Source: Flectobacillus major DSM 103 (GTDB taxonomy: Bacteria; Bacteroidota; Bacteroidia; Cytophagales; Spirosomataceae). From it: a stretch of 64,000 nt of DNA. The stretch covers positions 2,897,001-2,961,000 of the forward strand of contig NZ_KE386491.1 in NCBI RefSeq assembly GCF_000427405.1, written 5' to 3'. This document shows positions 1 to 9,659 of the stretch, piece after piece. A program made the translations under genes and the position numbers. Position 1 is the first letter of the stretch; every line of letters starts with the position of its first letter. The notes beneath the pieces are model-generated. The model was not told the DNA's origin. It ran no database searches and worked only from the letters and a program-made list of their open reading frames with translations.

Positions 1-1
1 G

Positions 2-1312
2 CTGTCGAATACTGGTGAAAGGGCAGTGCAGAATTTAGCTGTAAAACTTTTTATCGACGATGTCCAAGTGTCGTCGTCGGTGGCCAATATTGCTGCTAGT
101 GGCTCGGCCAATGCTGTTTTTAATTTTACGGTAAAAGACAAAGGATATAAAAAGGGGCGTATTTCATTTGACGATACCCCTATTACTTTCGACAACGACT
201 ATTATTTTGTACTACACGCCGCTCCGAGTATTCAGGTAGTGCATTTGTTTGGTCAAACAGCTCCAGAGCGATACATCCAAAATGTATTTGCCAATGATAG
301 TGTTTTTAACCTCAAAAGCTATTCTGCCAATAATACCGATGTTGGGCTTATCAAAACCGCCGACCTTGTTGTATTGGAAGGTGTACAGGTAATAGAAGGT
401 AGCGTAAAGGTAGCCTTAGAAGACTTTGTCAAGGCTGGTGGCTCGGTATTGATTGTACCAGCTCAATCGCCAGACTTGAGTAGCTACAATAGCTTTTTAT
501 CACAATATGGCATTCGCAGTATTCAGGCCAAAACAAATAGCCAGTCTGAGTTGAGTATTTTGGCTGAACCAGCCAAGTCATCCAGCTTTTTTATGGATAT
601 TTTTGATAGCTCAACCCAAAAAGAGCTTCTCCAGATGCCTAGCGAAAGTGCGGTATTAACTTGGCAGGCTGTTGGCGAAAAGCTTTTACAGTTCAGAAAC
701 AATCAGCCCTACCTGACAAGCTCCAAAGTTAATCAAGCCACTGTATATTTGTTGGCTTCACCATTGGCCAAAGAATGGGGCGATTTTGCCAGAAATGCTC
801 TATTTGTACCCATTATGTACAAAATTGCTGCTTTGAGTGTACGTCAAGAACCATCGGCGTATTCCTTCAAAGAAAATACATTTACCATTGATGTTAGCAA
901 TGCTCCTCAAAATGCCAGTTTCAAACTAAAAAGAGGTAAACTAGAGATTATTCCAGTACAATATCTCAATGGTAAGCAGCTTACAATTGAGCTACCCAAA
1001 GCTAATCAGCTAAACGATAATCAAGAAATTGAATCGGGATATTATGAATTAATGCTCAATGGTAAAACCGAACGTTTGCTGGCATTCAACCACGACCATA
1101 CCGAATCACAAATGGATTTTTATAGCACCGACGAGCTAAAAAGTATTTTTGCGGGTAAGAAAAACGTTCAAATTTTTGACCAAATAGACGATAGCAATTT
1201 TGTAAAAACGTTTAAAGAACAGAACTTTGGTAAATCGCTTTGGAAGTATTTTTTGATAGCAGCTTTAGGCTTTTTGGCTATCGAAATACTTTTAATTCGT
1301 TTTTTCAAATAA
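2..1312 (+). CDS. BatA-like membrane protein, C-terminal part (5' truncated by window)
   Basis: The reading frame is open from base 2, so the start lies outside the window; the GTG at 26 is only an internal codon. The visible 437 residues begin inside a CARDB/Ig-like segment (LSNTGERAVQNLAVKLFIDD) and end in one hydrophobic helix followed by a short basic tail (IEILLIRFFK), so the bulk is extracytoplasmic and anchored at the C-terminus. This pattern, including a 'fDnDYYFVLH' stretch, is what I know from Bacteroidetes proteins that carry an N-terminal BatA double-transmembrane domain and sit near aerotolerance (Bat) genes. The N-terminal domain that would prove it is missing here. Function is not established; a role in envelope stress or aerotolerance is inference. 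Confidence 0.6.
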   Translation: MSNTGERAVQNLAVKLFIDDVQVSSSVANIAASGSANAVFNFTVKDKGYKKGRISFDDTPITFDNDYYFVLHAAPSIQVVHLFGQTAPERYIQNVFANDSVFNLKSYSANNTDVGLIKTADLVVLEGVQVIEGSVKVALEDFVKAGGSVLIVPAQSPDLSSYNSFLSQYGIRSIQAKTNSQSELSILAEPAKSSSFFMDIFDSSTQKELLQMPSESAVLTWQAVGEKLLQFRNNQPYLTSSKVNQATVYLLASPLAKEWGDFARNALFVPIMYKIAALSVRQEPSAYSFKENTFTIDVSNAPQNASFKLKRGKLEIIPVQYLNGKQLTIELPKANQLNDNQEIESGYYELMLNGKTERLLAFNHDHTESQMDFYSTDELKSIFAGKKNVQIFDQIDDSNFVKTFKEQNFGKSLWKYFLIAALGFLAIEILLIRFFK

Positions 1313-1376
1313 TTTTTTATTTCATTCTTAGTAACAATTCTTGTATCACTTAGTTATTATTAAAAACTCTCTTAAA

Positions 1377-1847
1377 ATGGCATTACAAAAAGGCGACCAA
1401 GCTCCAGCATTTACACTTTATAATACCGAAAAAGCAGAAGTATCTTTATCAGATTTTAAAGGTAAGAATGTTGTTTTATTATTTTTCCCATTTGCATTTA
1501 CAAGCGTTTGCACCACCGAATTGTGCGAAATGCGTGACAATATTGCTACTTATGCTAGCCTCAATGCCGAGGTTCTTGCTGTATCGGTTGATTCTCTATT
1601 TACGCTAGGAAAATTCAAAGAAGAACAATCTCTTCCATTCCATTTACTTTCCGACTTCAACAAAGAAGCATCAACAGCATACGACAGTATTTATGAAACC
1701 TTCGCTTTTGGTACAAAAGGTGTTTCAAAACGGTCGGCATTTGTTATTGATACAGAAGGAGTTATTCAATATGCCGAGGTATTGGAAAGTGCTGGAGATG
1801 TACCAAATTTTGCCAATGTACAAGAAACATTAGCATCTTTAGCATAA
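1377..1847 (+). CDS. Peroxiredoxin (BCP/AhpE-type thiol peroxidase)
   Basis: A 156-residue thioredoxin-fold peroxidase that reduces hydrogen peroxide or organic hydroperoxides in the cytoplasm. The start chosen is ATG 1377 (MALQKGDQAPAFTL), because 12 codons of poor upstream sequence from 1341 do not belong to the family. The peroxidatic cysteine is Cys45 in FAFTSVCTTELC, with a second cysteine at position 50; the Cys-x4-Cys spacing is that of the BCP/PrxQ group, in which the pair forms an intramolecular disulfide. The conserved Pro-x3-Thr-x2-Cys context is present. The stop codon overlaps the next start by one base (TAATG), so the two genes are translationally coupled. The donor reductant (thioredoxin or other) cannot be told from the sequence. 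Confidence 0.9.
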   Translation: MALQKGDQAPAFTLYNTEKAEVSLSDFKGKNVVLLFFPFAFTSVCTTELCEMRDNIATYASLNAEVLAVSVDSLFTLGKFKEEQSLPFHLLSDFNKEASTAYDSIYETFAFGTKGVSKRSAFVIDTEGVIQYAEVLESAGDVPNFANVQETLASLA

Positions 1848-2437
1848 TGAAAAAAATCATATTGTTCATTATTGGGCATATTGTGGGGTCTAGTTGTTAT
1901 GCACAGCTAGACCCTCATTTATTTAATCAAGAACGTCTCGAAATTAACCGAAGAGGAATGCTTGTACTAGGTGGATGGTCGGTCGGGAATCTTGCTACAA
2001 GTGGTATCTTGATTGGTCAAAGTAGTGGTTCAGAAAAGTATTTTTATCAGATGAACCTGTATTGGAATGCTGTAAACGGAGCTTTGGCTGGACTTGGTTA
2101 CTTACAAGCCAAAAAACAAATCCGAGCGGGTATATCGCCCAACCAATCGCTCATTGATGAACAATATGGTACAGAAAAGGTATTTTTGCTCAATACTGGA
2201 CTCGACGTTGCCTATGTAATAGGTGGTGCATATTTGCTAGAAAAAAGTAAAAACAGTTCAACCCAAAAGGATTTACTCAAAGGCTATGGACAGTCAGTAA
2301 TTATGCAAGGCAGTTTTTTGATGTTATTTGATGGCATTATGTATGCCGTGCATCGCTCGCATGCCAAAAATCACGTCGATTGGCTCAAACATATAGCCTT
2401 TGATGGCCGACAGGTTTATATAACGTGGACATTTTAG
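1847..2437 (+). CDS. Small membrane protein of unknown function (DUF6992-like)
   Basis: A 196-residue protein with an N-terminal signal sequence (cleavage likely after SSCYA, before QLDPHLF) and several moderately hydrophobic helices (around residues 38-60, 68-90, 118-135 and 150-170). Segments such as RRGMLVLGGWSVGN and YQMNLYWNAVNGALAGLGYL resemble a Bacteroidetes family I recall as DUF6992; this assignment is from memory and tentative. The start overlaps the peroxiredoxin stop, so it is co-transcribed with it and ends at a strong bidirectional terminator. No catalytic motif is visible. A function linked to oxidative stress is only suggested by coupling to the peroxiredoxin. Confidence 0.7.
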   Translation: MKKIILFIIGHIVGSSCYAQLDPHLFNQERLEINRRGMLVLGGWSVGNLATSGILIGQSSGSEKYFYQMNLYWNAVNGALAGLGYLQAKKQIRAGISPNQSLIDEQYGTEKVFLLNTGLDVAYVIGGAYLLEKSKNSSTQKDLLKGYGQSVIMQGSFLMLFDGIMYAVHRSHAKNHVDWLKHIAFDGRQVYITWTF

Positions 2438-2452
2438 GTATATATTTCTATC

Positions 2453-2503
2453 ATAAAAAAACCTGTAGAATAGGCTTTAAAGCTATTACTACAGGTTTTT
2501 TAT
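2453..2503. terminator. Bidirectional rho-independent terminator
   Basis: Perfect stem of about 15 bp (ATAAAAAAACCTGTAG paired with CTACAGGTTTTTTAT) with a 20-nt loop that itself contains GCTTTAAAGC. A-tract on one side and T-tract on the other let it work for both converging genes. Confidence 0.9.
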
Positions 2504-2530
2504 GAATTATAATTATTTTCTATGCCTGTT

Positions 2531-5365
2531 TTATCGAAGTATTTCTATTCTTTTGGTACTGGTAAAGTTATCAGCTTTTACCCTCAGCAAATACCCACCT
2601 ATTGGCAAATCTGTCAAATCAATGGTTTTGCGAGTGTCAAACGCAGGCATTGTACCTGTGTAAACCAATGCTCCAGCATTATTATAAACTTCAATTTGGG
2701 TATTTGTCCACACAAAACGGGTATCTAAAGTAAATTGTCCATTGCTAGGATTTGGATAAATAGATAGCCCAGTGTCATCATAAAGAGAGAAGTATTTTTT
2801 ATCAGAAATAGGCGACAAACAACTTTTTGAACCATAAAACTGAGTTGTATAAACCTTACGAGCCGTTACCCGAACATCGCCTGTTTCACTAAACTTGATT
2901 TCGCTAGTAGTAGCCGTCAAATTTGAGCCGTTGAGTTCCCAGATATATTGGTCAGCTCTTTTGTTGTTGATTCCCAATGTATAAGGGCTCACACGTATAA
3001 TATCATCCAATACTACTTTATCTGGATTAGGTTTTACCGAAACATATACCACAGGAGATGCACTCGAATTACAATTATTTTGGTCTGTTTGAATAGCTCT
3101 AAATGAACCCGATACATTTACATTCAAGCTTTGAAGGGGGTATCTTGAGGTTATTCCATTCTGAACTACAACCCATGTAGGCAGGTTATTTCCAACCAAG
3201 CTCATTTGTAAAACGGTATTCTCACCATCACAAAATACAGTATCTTTTGTTGATAAAACCGTTGGAGTAATAGGAATTTGGTTGACTTTCACACTCAATG
3301 GAGATGAAGTCAACGACACACAGCCTTTGCTATCAATGGTTTGTACAGTATAATTGCCTGCTTGTGTTACCCTGATATTACGAGCAACAGCCCCCGTATT
3401 CCAACGATACGAAACAGCACTAATATTAGATGATTGCAAAACTACGCTGGTATCCGAGCAAATGGTAGTAGGGCCGTTCGGTACAATAGAAGGTGTTGCT
3501 GGCAACGGATTTACGATAACCACTGTTGCAGCCGATTCAAGCGAAGAACAGCCTTCTGTATTTATCGTTTTTACTTTAAAACTACCACTTTGATTAACCT
3601 GAACAGAAGCAGTTGTAGCACCACTCGACCATAAATACGAATATCCACTTTGTCCCGACGAAGATAATGTTACTCGTGAATCAGCACAAAACTCTAAAGG
3701 TCCATTGGCCGAAATCGTTGGTACTGCTGGTGTATTTTTTAAGAAAGTAGTAACAGGACTTGCTAATGTAGACAAACATCCATAATTATCTACTACTTGT
3801 ACCGAGAAACTTCCCGCCTGATTTACTCTGATATTTTGGGTTGTACTACCATTGTTCCATCGATAAATTACCCCTGAGTTGGCACTTAATGTGAGGCCAT
3901 CATTGATACAAACACCTACATTACCAGAAGGGCTTACAGAAGCCGTCTGTGGCATTGTAGTACGAATTATAATTGGAGGTAACTGAATCACATTGCCTCT
4001 GCTGTCGAGCAAACGTGCATAATAAGTACCACTATTCAGCGAAGCAATGCGTTCTCCCGAGAAAATAGCACTATTAAAATTAACACTATTTGACCACTGG
4101 TATTGCGAATAACCCGAAGGTAACGTTACATCAACTTTATTGTCGCTACAAGCATACGATACGCTTGGCAAAAGGGTTGGAGCTTGTGGTTGTGAATTTT
4201 GAAAAAATGTAGTTGTCAATGCTGAGTTCCATGCTTGAGCCAATTGAACAAGGCCATCGCCCCAAAAGTGAAGACATTCCGAGCGGCCGGGGTTTTGAAT
4301 ACCATCAGTAGAAGGCCCTGTAAATACATTCGAGGTTTCGCTAATTACCGCTTTTTGCCCTTCTAATACCTCATTCCATGATTCAGAAACATTGGCAGGA
4401 TTACAGCTAGTCGGTGGTGTACTTGCCGAGGTAAGCGATACCATCCAAGAAATATTTTTCCCTGAATGTTCACGGGTTTTATTAATTACGGTTTGTAGCC
4501 TTGCTTTATAATCCGACCTAGATGTTTTGAATGGTACATTATCGGCTTCGCCCTGACACCACAATACCGACCTTACGCCTAATAATGGCACAAAGTAGTT
4601 AAGCACCGATTTCATATTAGAATAAGGCAAGCCATTGGGATAATACCCTCCTAAATAAATATTATAAGCGCTACCACCTTGTGAGGTTACCGACCAAGTT
4701 TCGACAGATGTTCCGTTGAACCCTACATTTAAAAACAAAATAGGAACATTAAGTTTTTGAGCCAATAAATCGCCCAAAACGCCCCAGCAGTAAGCTCCTT
4801 TACCACGAGGAGCAATCGTTGTGTTGACATCCAGCCTAGAGAATGGACTTAGTGTAGCATAATCGTTACCACCGTTAATGACATCATTGCCATTGGCAAA
4901 AACATTGACTCTATCGTCGGTAGCAGCTTTTTGACTAGAATTATACAGCCCTTCGGCATTGGACTGACCTGCAATAATAAAAACTTCACCTACCCCTACC
5001 CTATCTATACTGGCAACACTCCCTACTACAGTGTTGTTTAGAACTCCTCTAATTTCTAACTTATACCATCCTTGATTGATGGTCATTGTACTTGCAAAAT
5101 TACCATTCAATGGTAAATCCTGTAAAGTTTTCCAATCACTCCAAGTACCTGCATCACCTTGTCCAGATGCAATAGGTATCAGCCTTGCTTCTATTCTATC
5201 TACCTGCTGCTCGTAAGTACCAGTCACAGAAATGGTCGAAACACCCGATTGGTTTCTTTGATAAACAGCTCGACTTAGAGGTGAAGTAATTTTAAATTGG
5301 CCAAAAATAGGAAGCCCCAAAAGCATCATACAGATAAAACCTGTCAATCTTCTCAAAAAGAACAT
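2531..5365 (-). CDS. Secreted SASA-type carbohydrate esterase with Ig-like repeats and T9SS type A signal
   Basis: 944 residues. Signal peptide about 1-23. A beta-sandwich segment (25-120) precedes a SASA/SGNH-like esterase domain (about 125-385): block I is VFIIAGQSNAEG with nucleophile Ser135, a WCQGEAD block at 269-275 and a likely catalytic His366 (ECLHFWGDG). These fit sialate-O-acetylesterase-type enzymes (PF03629), which in environmental Bacteroidetes usually deacetylate plant or microbial glycans. Residues about 395-830 are tandem Ig-like modules with recurring 'Y.WS.G' and 'G.Y.V' motifs. The C-terminus (about 865-944; LSIYPNPSNG to KRIEILR) is a type A T9SS sorting domain, so the mature protein should be on the surface or released. 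It is a paralogue of the next minus-strand gene. Substrate is unknown. Confidence 0.88.
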   Translation of the reverse strand: MFFLRRLTGFICMMLLGLPIFGQFKITSPLSRAVYQRNQSGVSTISVTGTYEQQVDRIEARLIPIASGQGDAGTWSDWKTLQDLPLNGNFASTMTINQGWYKLEIRGVLNNTVVGSVASIDRVGVGEVFIIAGQSNAEGLYNSSQKAATDDRVNVFANGNDVINGGNDYATLSPFSRLDVNTTIAPRGKGAYCWGVLGDLLAQKLNVPILFLNVGFNGTSVETWSVTSQGGSAYNIYLGGYYPNGLPYSNMKSVLNYFVPLLGVRSVLWCQGEADNVPFKTSRSDYKARLQTVINKTREHSGKNISWMVSLTSASTPPTSCNPANVSESWNEVLEGQKAVISETSNVFTGPSTDGIQNPGRSECLHFWGDGLVQLAQAWNSALTTTFFQNSQPQAPTLLPSVSYACSDNKVDVTLPSGYSQYQWSNSVNFNSAIFSGERIASLNSGTYYARLLDSRGNVIQLPPIIIRTTMPQTASVSPSGNVGVCINDGLTLSANSGVIYRWNNGSTTQNIRVNQAGSFSVQVVDNYGCLSTLASPVTTFLKNTPAVPTISANGPLEFCADSRVTLSSSGQSGYSYLWSSGATTASVQVNQSGSFKVKTINTEGCSSLESAATVVIVNPLPATPSIVPNGPTTICSDTSVVLQSSNISAVSYRWNTGAVARNIRVTQAGNYTVQTIDSKGCVSLTSSPLSVKVNQIPITPTVLSTKDTVFCDGENTVLQMSLVGNNLPTWVVVQNGITSRYPLQSLNVNVSGSFRAIQTDQNNCNSSASPVVYVSVKPNPDKVVLDDIIRVSPYTLGINNKRADQYIWELNGSNLTATTSEIKFSETGDVRVTARKVYTTQFYGSKSCLSPISDKKYFSLYDDTGLSIYPNPSNGQFTLDTRFVWTNTQIEVYNNAGALVYTGTMPAFDTRKTIDLTDLPIGGYLLRVKADNFTSTKRIEILR

Positions 5366-5598
5366 ACAATAACTTTATAGATTAAGTAATCACTATACTA
5401 CTAAAGGTTTATTACTAATGGTTTCAAAGGCGTAATCGCCTTTAAATACTCACAATTGCTCTAAACGCAAATTTTTTATGGGAGAACTATAACCATTTCA
5501 TAATCAACTATTCAACAAAATAACAGCTAATTTATTGATTTCGTGGCCTGACCAATAGCAAAGTTATTAACTGGTCAAAAATATATAACTATTGCCTT
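5366..5598. other. Intergenic leader region of the 944-residue esterase
   Basis: AT-rich spacer between the two tandem esterase genes. It contains a perfect 7-bp hairpin AAAGGCG-taat-CGCCTTT at 5426-5443 and a weak inverted repeat TGACCA/TGGTCA at 5549-5577. No confident promoter was recognised. Confidence 0.4.
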
Positions 5599-5655
5599 AA
5601 AAAATATAATTCTACCAAAATCGTATTAATAACGTTTGATAGAATTATATTTTTT
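5599..5655 (-). terminator. Terminator of the 950-residue esterase gene
   Basis: A 16-bp perfect inverted repeat (AAAAAATATAATTCTA and TAGAATTATATTTTTT) with a 25-nt loop begins 6 bases after the stop codon of the minus-strand gene at 5662 and gives a T-rich tail. Confidence 0.8.
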
Positions 5656-5661
5656 CCTCTA

Positions 5662-8514
5662 TTATCGAGTAATAATAATTTGTTTAGTCAGCTTAAATGT
5701 TGGAGAATCTACTTGGACTAAATATGTACCTGAAGGCAACTGGCTTTTCCCTTTATTCAAATCCAATACTTGCGATGATGAAAACACAAATTTGTCAGAC
5801 GTAAATACTTCTGTGCCATCCAATGTATATACCCTAACAACCGCCCCCGACAAATCATACTTGGTATCTATTGTAAATACTCCTGTACTAGATGGGTTTG
5901 GATAAATAGACAAGCCTTTGTCTTCAGCAAATTTGAAAGTCGTTGCTTCAGCATAGTCTTTCAGCTTAGGGTCGTAATAGGTTATTAATGATGTTTCTGG
6001 CGAATAACATACCAATGGATTGGTGGATGCTCTTACGCTATATTGTTTTTTTGTCATCAAGGTATACAGCCCTTCCTCTGTTACACGCAATAACGTATCT
6101 TTTACAGGCAATACTTTGCCCGAAGCACTCCAGATGTATTCATCTACAGCTTCGCCTGAACGAGCAACCAACAGATAGGGCCCTTTTCTAAAAATAATAG
6201 GAGCTACAGGATTAGCTTTTTTCACCGCCCAGATAGCATTAGATGGCTTTGAGGCACACCCTTTGGCATCGACAACATAGCCACGTACTAAGGTTGTAGC
6301 CACAACATCAATAATACTAACATTTTCGCCTGTAGTTCGGTTATTACGTTCCCAGTTAAAACTTACATAGTTAGCATTAGCAGGCGTTACACTAATACGA
6401 GCTTTTGTTCCTTCACAAAAAACAGTATCAGTAATTGCTCGAATTGTTGGCGTAGATGGAAGTGGATTCACCAAAGTTGGTACAATCTGTGAGGCTTGTG
6501 ACAAACAGCCATTTGATCCTATAGTTTGAACAGAAAATAAGCCTGCTGTATTGATTTCAATTTCTTGGGTATTTTTGCCATTACTCCACAAATAGCCACT
6601 AGCTCCTACAGTCGATGAACGCAGTCTGGTACTTGCCCCATCACAAAACTCTGTCGAACTAAGTTGTGAAATAGTAGGCTGGACAGGTCGAGGCTTAGAA
6701 ACTAAGGTAACTCCGTCAGAATAGGGCGACAAACATCCATTCTGGTCAATAATTCTTACACTATAAGTACCATTTTGACCAATATTGAAAGTTTTGGTAC
6801 GAGCCAATGTCAGGTTTGTACTATTTGCTTTCCATTCATACAACGCACCGTCGGTAGATGTAAGACCTACCGTTGTTCCTTCACAATAATTAAGATTAGC
6901 ATTTGCTGTAATTTTGGGTGCTTGTGGAGGTGTATTTGCCGTAACGGTTACTCTAGGAATAGAAATAATATTGCCATTTGGCTTCGTTATTTTAGCAAAA
7001 TATGTACCCGAACCCACCGTAATATCTTTAGTATTTCCTACGATTTCAAAATTACTATTAACCCATTGGTAAGCATTGTATCCTGCGGGCAAGCTCAATT
7101 TCAAACTTTGGTTAGAAATACACGACAAATCTACAGTAGGGATTGTATCGGCCATGATAGGTTCGTACAAATCAAAAAAGTTGCGTGGGTCGGAAGCACT
7201 AATTGGACTAGTGAGGGTATTAATCCAAGCCGTTGATACTTCGTCGAGGCCAGTACCTGTAAAGTGTACACATTGATCTCTGTCACCAATTTTATCTACT
7301 TGAATATTGTCGGTAAATGGTCCTGGAAAGATTGGAGAGAATGATTGGTCACCAATAGCCAAGTTCTGAGCTCTTACAATAACAGGCGAAGGCTTTGGTG
7401 GTGTGGTACTTGTAGGGCTTCCACAGTTCAACACTCCCGAATAAGACGTTCTTGCTACAACCCAAGTAAGGTTATCATTTCCTAAATCTTGGCGTGTTTT
7501 TCTGATAAGGCGTTTTAGGTTATCCAAATAGCTAGCTTCAGTTACTGGCAAAGGCTTACGCTGAGCTACAGGTAACTTGGTATTCTCTGCTTCAGTAGAT
7601 AAGTTCAATAAGTTTTGGGTTTCGCCCTCCATCCACAAAATTGCTCTTACACCCAAATTGATTCCATAGTATCCTAACACGGCTTTTAGGTTGGCATAAG
7701 GATACCCAGGAATGTATCTATTAGAATTGCTTGCATCAAACTGAAAATCACTTGGTGTACCTACTGTTGGGTTTTCGGCACTTTCACGCCATACTCTTAC
7801 CGATGCACCACCCCATCCTACATTAAAAAACATTACTGGTACATTGAGTTTACTTACCAAGGCGTCACCTACCTTACCCCAATAATAAGGGCCAATACCC
7901 AATGGGCCAACAGTTACATTTTTTGATAGCTGAGAAAACTCTACAATCGAAAAAGATTCGGTAGACTTAGTTACAAAACTTGAATTTTTAGGGTCATAAT
8001 TTAAAATATACGACTGTGGTGTTCCAAAAGCAGGATCATTCATAAAATTGGCACAATTGACTCTATCGTCGGTTGCGGCGGTTTCATTTTGAGCACGTTG
8101 CCCACTACCACCAGCATTTGACTGCCCTGCAATCACCAATACTTCGCCAACCCCCACACGGTCGATTTTGCTGATATTGCCTACCAAAGCACCACGAAGA
8201 AGGCCACGTACTTCCATAACGTACCATCCTCCTTTTACTGTTACAGTACCTTTAAAAAGCCCTCCTGTAGGGTTTGACTTAATAACTGTCCAGTCTACTG
8301 CTGTACCCATACCTACTTTTACGGGAGTAAAACGCACCTGAATGGTATCGATAGGCTGCGAATAACTACCGACAATAGTAATAACAGCTTTATTAGACAA
8401 ATCACGCTGAAATACCTGACGGATAACGGGCGACGTAATAGAAATTTGGGCAAATGCTAGTTGACAAATTGAGGCAAAGCAAAATAACAGTAATAATCTT
8501 TTAAACATATCCAC
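5662..8514 (-). CDS. Secreted SASA-type carbohydrate esterase with Ig-like repeats and T9SS type A signal
   Basis: 950 residues, the same architecture as its downstream neighbour. Signal peptide about 1-23 (ending FAFAQ or LAFAQ-like). The SASA domain spans about 122-430: VLVIAGQSNAGG with nucleophile Ser132, WMEGETQN at 294-301 in place of the paralogue's WCQGEADN, and His417 in QCVHFTGTG as the probable catalytic His. The region between blocks is about 50 residues longer than in the paralogue. Ig-like modules fill about 440-790, and the C-terminal LSIYPNPSSTG...KQIIITR is a T9SS type A sorting domain. The tandem arrangement suggests duplication followed by divergence of substrate range. Both are probably extracellular deacetylases; the acetylated substrate cannot be read from sequence. 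Confidence 0.88.
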   Translation of the reverse strand: MDMFKRLLLLFCFASICQLAFAQISITSPVIRQVFQRDLSNKAVITIVGSYSQPIDTIQVRFTPVKVGMGTAVDWTVIKSNPTGGLFKGTVTVKGGWYVMEVRGLLRGALVGNISKIDRVGVGEVLVIAGQSNAGGSGQRAQNETAATDDRVNCANFMNDPAFGTPQSYILNYDPKNSSFVTKSTESFSIVEFSQLSKNVTVGPLGIGPYYWGKVGDALVSKLNVPVMFFNVGWGGASVRVWRESAENPTVGTPSDFQFDASNSNRYIPGYPYANLKAVLGYYGINLGVRAILWMEGETQNLLNLSTEAENTKLPVAQRKPLPVTEASYLDNLKRLIRKTRQDLGNDNLTWVVARTSYSGVLNCGSPTSTTPPKPSPVIVRAQNLAIGDQSFSPIFPGPFTDNIQVDKIGDRDQCVHFTGTGLDEVSTAWINTLTSPISASDPRNFFDLYEPIMADTIPTVDLSCISNQSLKLSLPAGYNAYQWVNSNFEIVGNTKDITVGSGTYFAKITKPNGNIISIPRVTVTANTPPQAPKITANANLNYCEGTTVGLTSTDGALYEWKANSTNLTLARTKTFNIGQNGTYSVRIIDQNGCLSPYSDGVTLVSKPRPVQPTISQLSSTEFCDGASTRLRSSTVGASGYLWSNGKNTQEIEINTAGLFSVQTIGSNGCLSQASQIVPTLVNPLPSTPTIRAITDTVFCEGTKARISVTPANANYVSFNWERNNRTTGENVSIIDVVATTLVRGYVVDAKGCASKPSNAIWAVKKANPVAPIIFRKGPYLLVARSGEAVDEYIWSASGKVLPVKDTLLRVTEEGLYTLMTKKQYSVRASTNPLVCYSPETSLITYYDPKLKDYAEATTFKFAEDKGLSIYPNPSSTGVFTIDTKYDLSGAVVRVYTLDGTEVFTSDKFVFSSSQVLDLNKGKSQLPSGTYLVQVDSPTFKLTKQIIITR

Positions 8515-8706
8515 TTATTATTTAAGGGTGGGGTTGAGTCAACAATTATGAATATCAATTGGTAGGCCATAAATCGGGTCTATATCCGTTTATAGGGCTA
8601 CAATGCAGTTGAAAGTACTTCAGTGTATTGCTATATAGACGCTATTATGACCCAAATAGTTGCGTTTCATTGGGACAAAACAGGCATTTTCTTAGAATAA
8701 TCCTAC

Positions 8707-8754
8707 AAAAATAAGAAAAGCATCCCAATAGTGAGATGCTTTTCTTATTTTTTT
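8707..8754 (-). terminator. Terminator of the rpsF-rpsR-rplI operon
   Basis: Long stem AAAAATAAGAAAAGCATC with its complement GATGCTTTTCTTATTTTT, loop of about 10 nt, 38 bases downstream of the rplI stop. A- and T-tracts on both sides make it potentially bidirectional. Confidence 0.85.
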
Positions 8755-8791
8755 GCAAAACTAAATTTCGCAGTAAAAGGCTGATAAAGAA

Positions 8792-9235
8792 CTAGTCAGC
8801 AATTACATTGAATTTCACTTTGTGTTTTACATCTTTGTGAAGGTCAAGTGTTGCAGTGTATTCACCAACAAACTTCACTTCAGAATCCAAAGAGATTTTC
8901 TTACGGTCAACATCAAATCCTTTTTCTTTCAAAGCTTCAGAGATTTGGATGCTAGTAACACGACCAAAGATTTTACCACTTTCACCTACTTTAGCAGCGA
9001 TGTCAAGCGTTAAGTCTCCGATTGAGTCTGACAATGTTTGAGCATCTAACTTGATTTTCTCAACTTTGTGAGCAATTTGCTTGATATTCTCAGCAAGAAT
9101 TTTCTTGTTAGATGGAGTTGCCATTACCGCAAAACCTTGCGGAATGAGATAGTTACGGCCGTAACCAGGCTTAACCGTAACAACGTCGTTTTTATAACCA
9201 AGACCTGCGATGTCAGTCTTTAAGATGATTTCCAT
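8792..9235 (-). CDS. rplI: 50S ribosomal protein L9
   Basis: 147 residues, the standard length. The N-terminal domain has the family signature MEIILKTDIAGLGYKNDVVTVKPGYGRNYLIPQGFA-like pattern (visible GYGRNYLIP at about 24-32), followed by the long connecting helix and a C-terminal 23S rRNA-binding domain ending HKVKFNVIAD. It is the last gene of the rpsF-rpsR-rplI cluster, 95 bases after rpsR, and is followed directly by a strong terminator. Confidence 0.98.
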   Translation of the reverse strand: MEIILKTDIAGLGYKNDVVTVKPGYGRNYLIPQGFAVMATPSNKKILAENIKQIAHKVEKIKLDAQTLSDSIGDLTLDIAAKVGESGKIFGRVTSIQISEALKEKGFDVDRKKISLDSEVKFVGEYTATLDLHKDVKHKVKFNVIAD

Positions 9236-9330
9236 TTTTGTAAAAGATTTTTAGTCGATGATTGGCTGAGTAATTACTCAAAACAATCCTAAACTTTTAA
9301 CTTTAAACTGGGCGATTTTTCGCACCAAAC

Positions 9331-9582
9331 CTATTTCAAACCGTCTGCAACGTAAGGCATTAGAGCCAAGTGACGAGCACGTTTTACAGCTTGAGCTACT
9401 TTTCTTTGGTATTTCAATGAAGTACCTGTGATACGGCGAGGAAGAATTTTTCCTTGCTCATTTACCAACTTCAATAAGAAGTCTGGGTTTTTGAAGTCGA
9501 TGTACTTAATGCCTGATTTTTGGAAACGGCAATATTTTTTGCGTACTACGCTTTTGTCAACTGGTTCGTTTACTAAAGTCAT
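9331..9582 (-). CDS. rpsR: 30S ribosomal protein S18
   Basis: 83 residues. The core KYCRFQKSGIKYIDFKNPDFL followed by GKILPRRITGTSLKYQRKVA and KRARHLALMPYV is the S18 signature that binds 16S rRNA and partners S6 in the small subunit platform. Position between rpsF (77 bases upstream) and rplI is the conserved bacterial order. Confidence 0.98.
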   Translation of the reverse strand: MTLVNEPVDKSVVRKKYCRFQKSGIKYIDFKNPDFLLKLVNEQGKILPRRITGTSLKYQRKVAQAVKRARHLALMPYVADGLK

Positions 9583-9659
9583 GATTTCTTAATTTAAAAG
9601 TTCGCTAATTTGAAAACTTGAAACATCGTAACTACATTACTATACCTCAAATCAACTCA

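Noticed and set aside
1341-1376. Upstream start for the peroxiredoxin
   Set aside because: The 12 extra residues are AT-rich noise and not part of the peroxiredoxin family; ATG 1377 fits.
6775-7236. 153-codon ORF opposite the second esterase
   Set aside because: Lies wholly inside a well-supported minus-strand CDS with clear domain motifs; its composition (Cys- and Ile-rich) is typical of an antisense shadow.
8562-8602. Imperfect hairpin GTAGGCC...GGGCTAC upstream of the second esterase
   Set aside because: Pairing is interrupted and there is no T-tract or consensus element; not enough to call a regulatory site.
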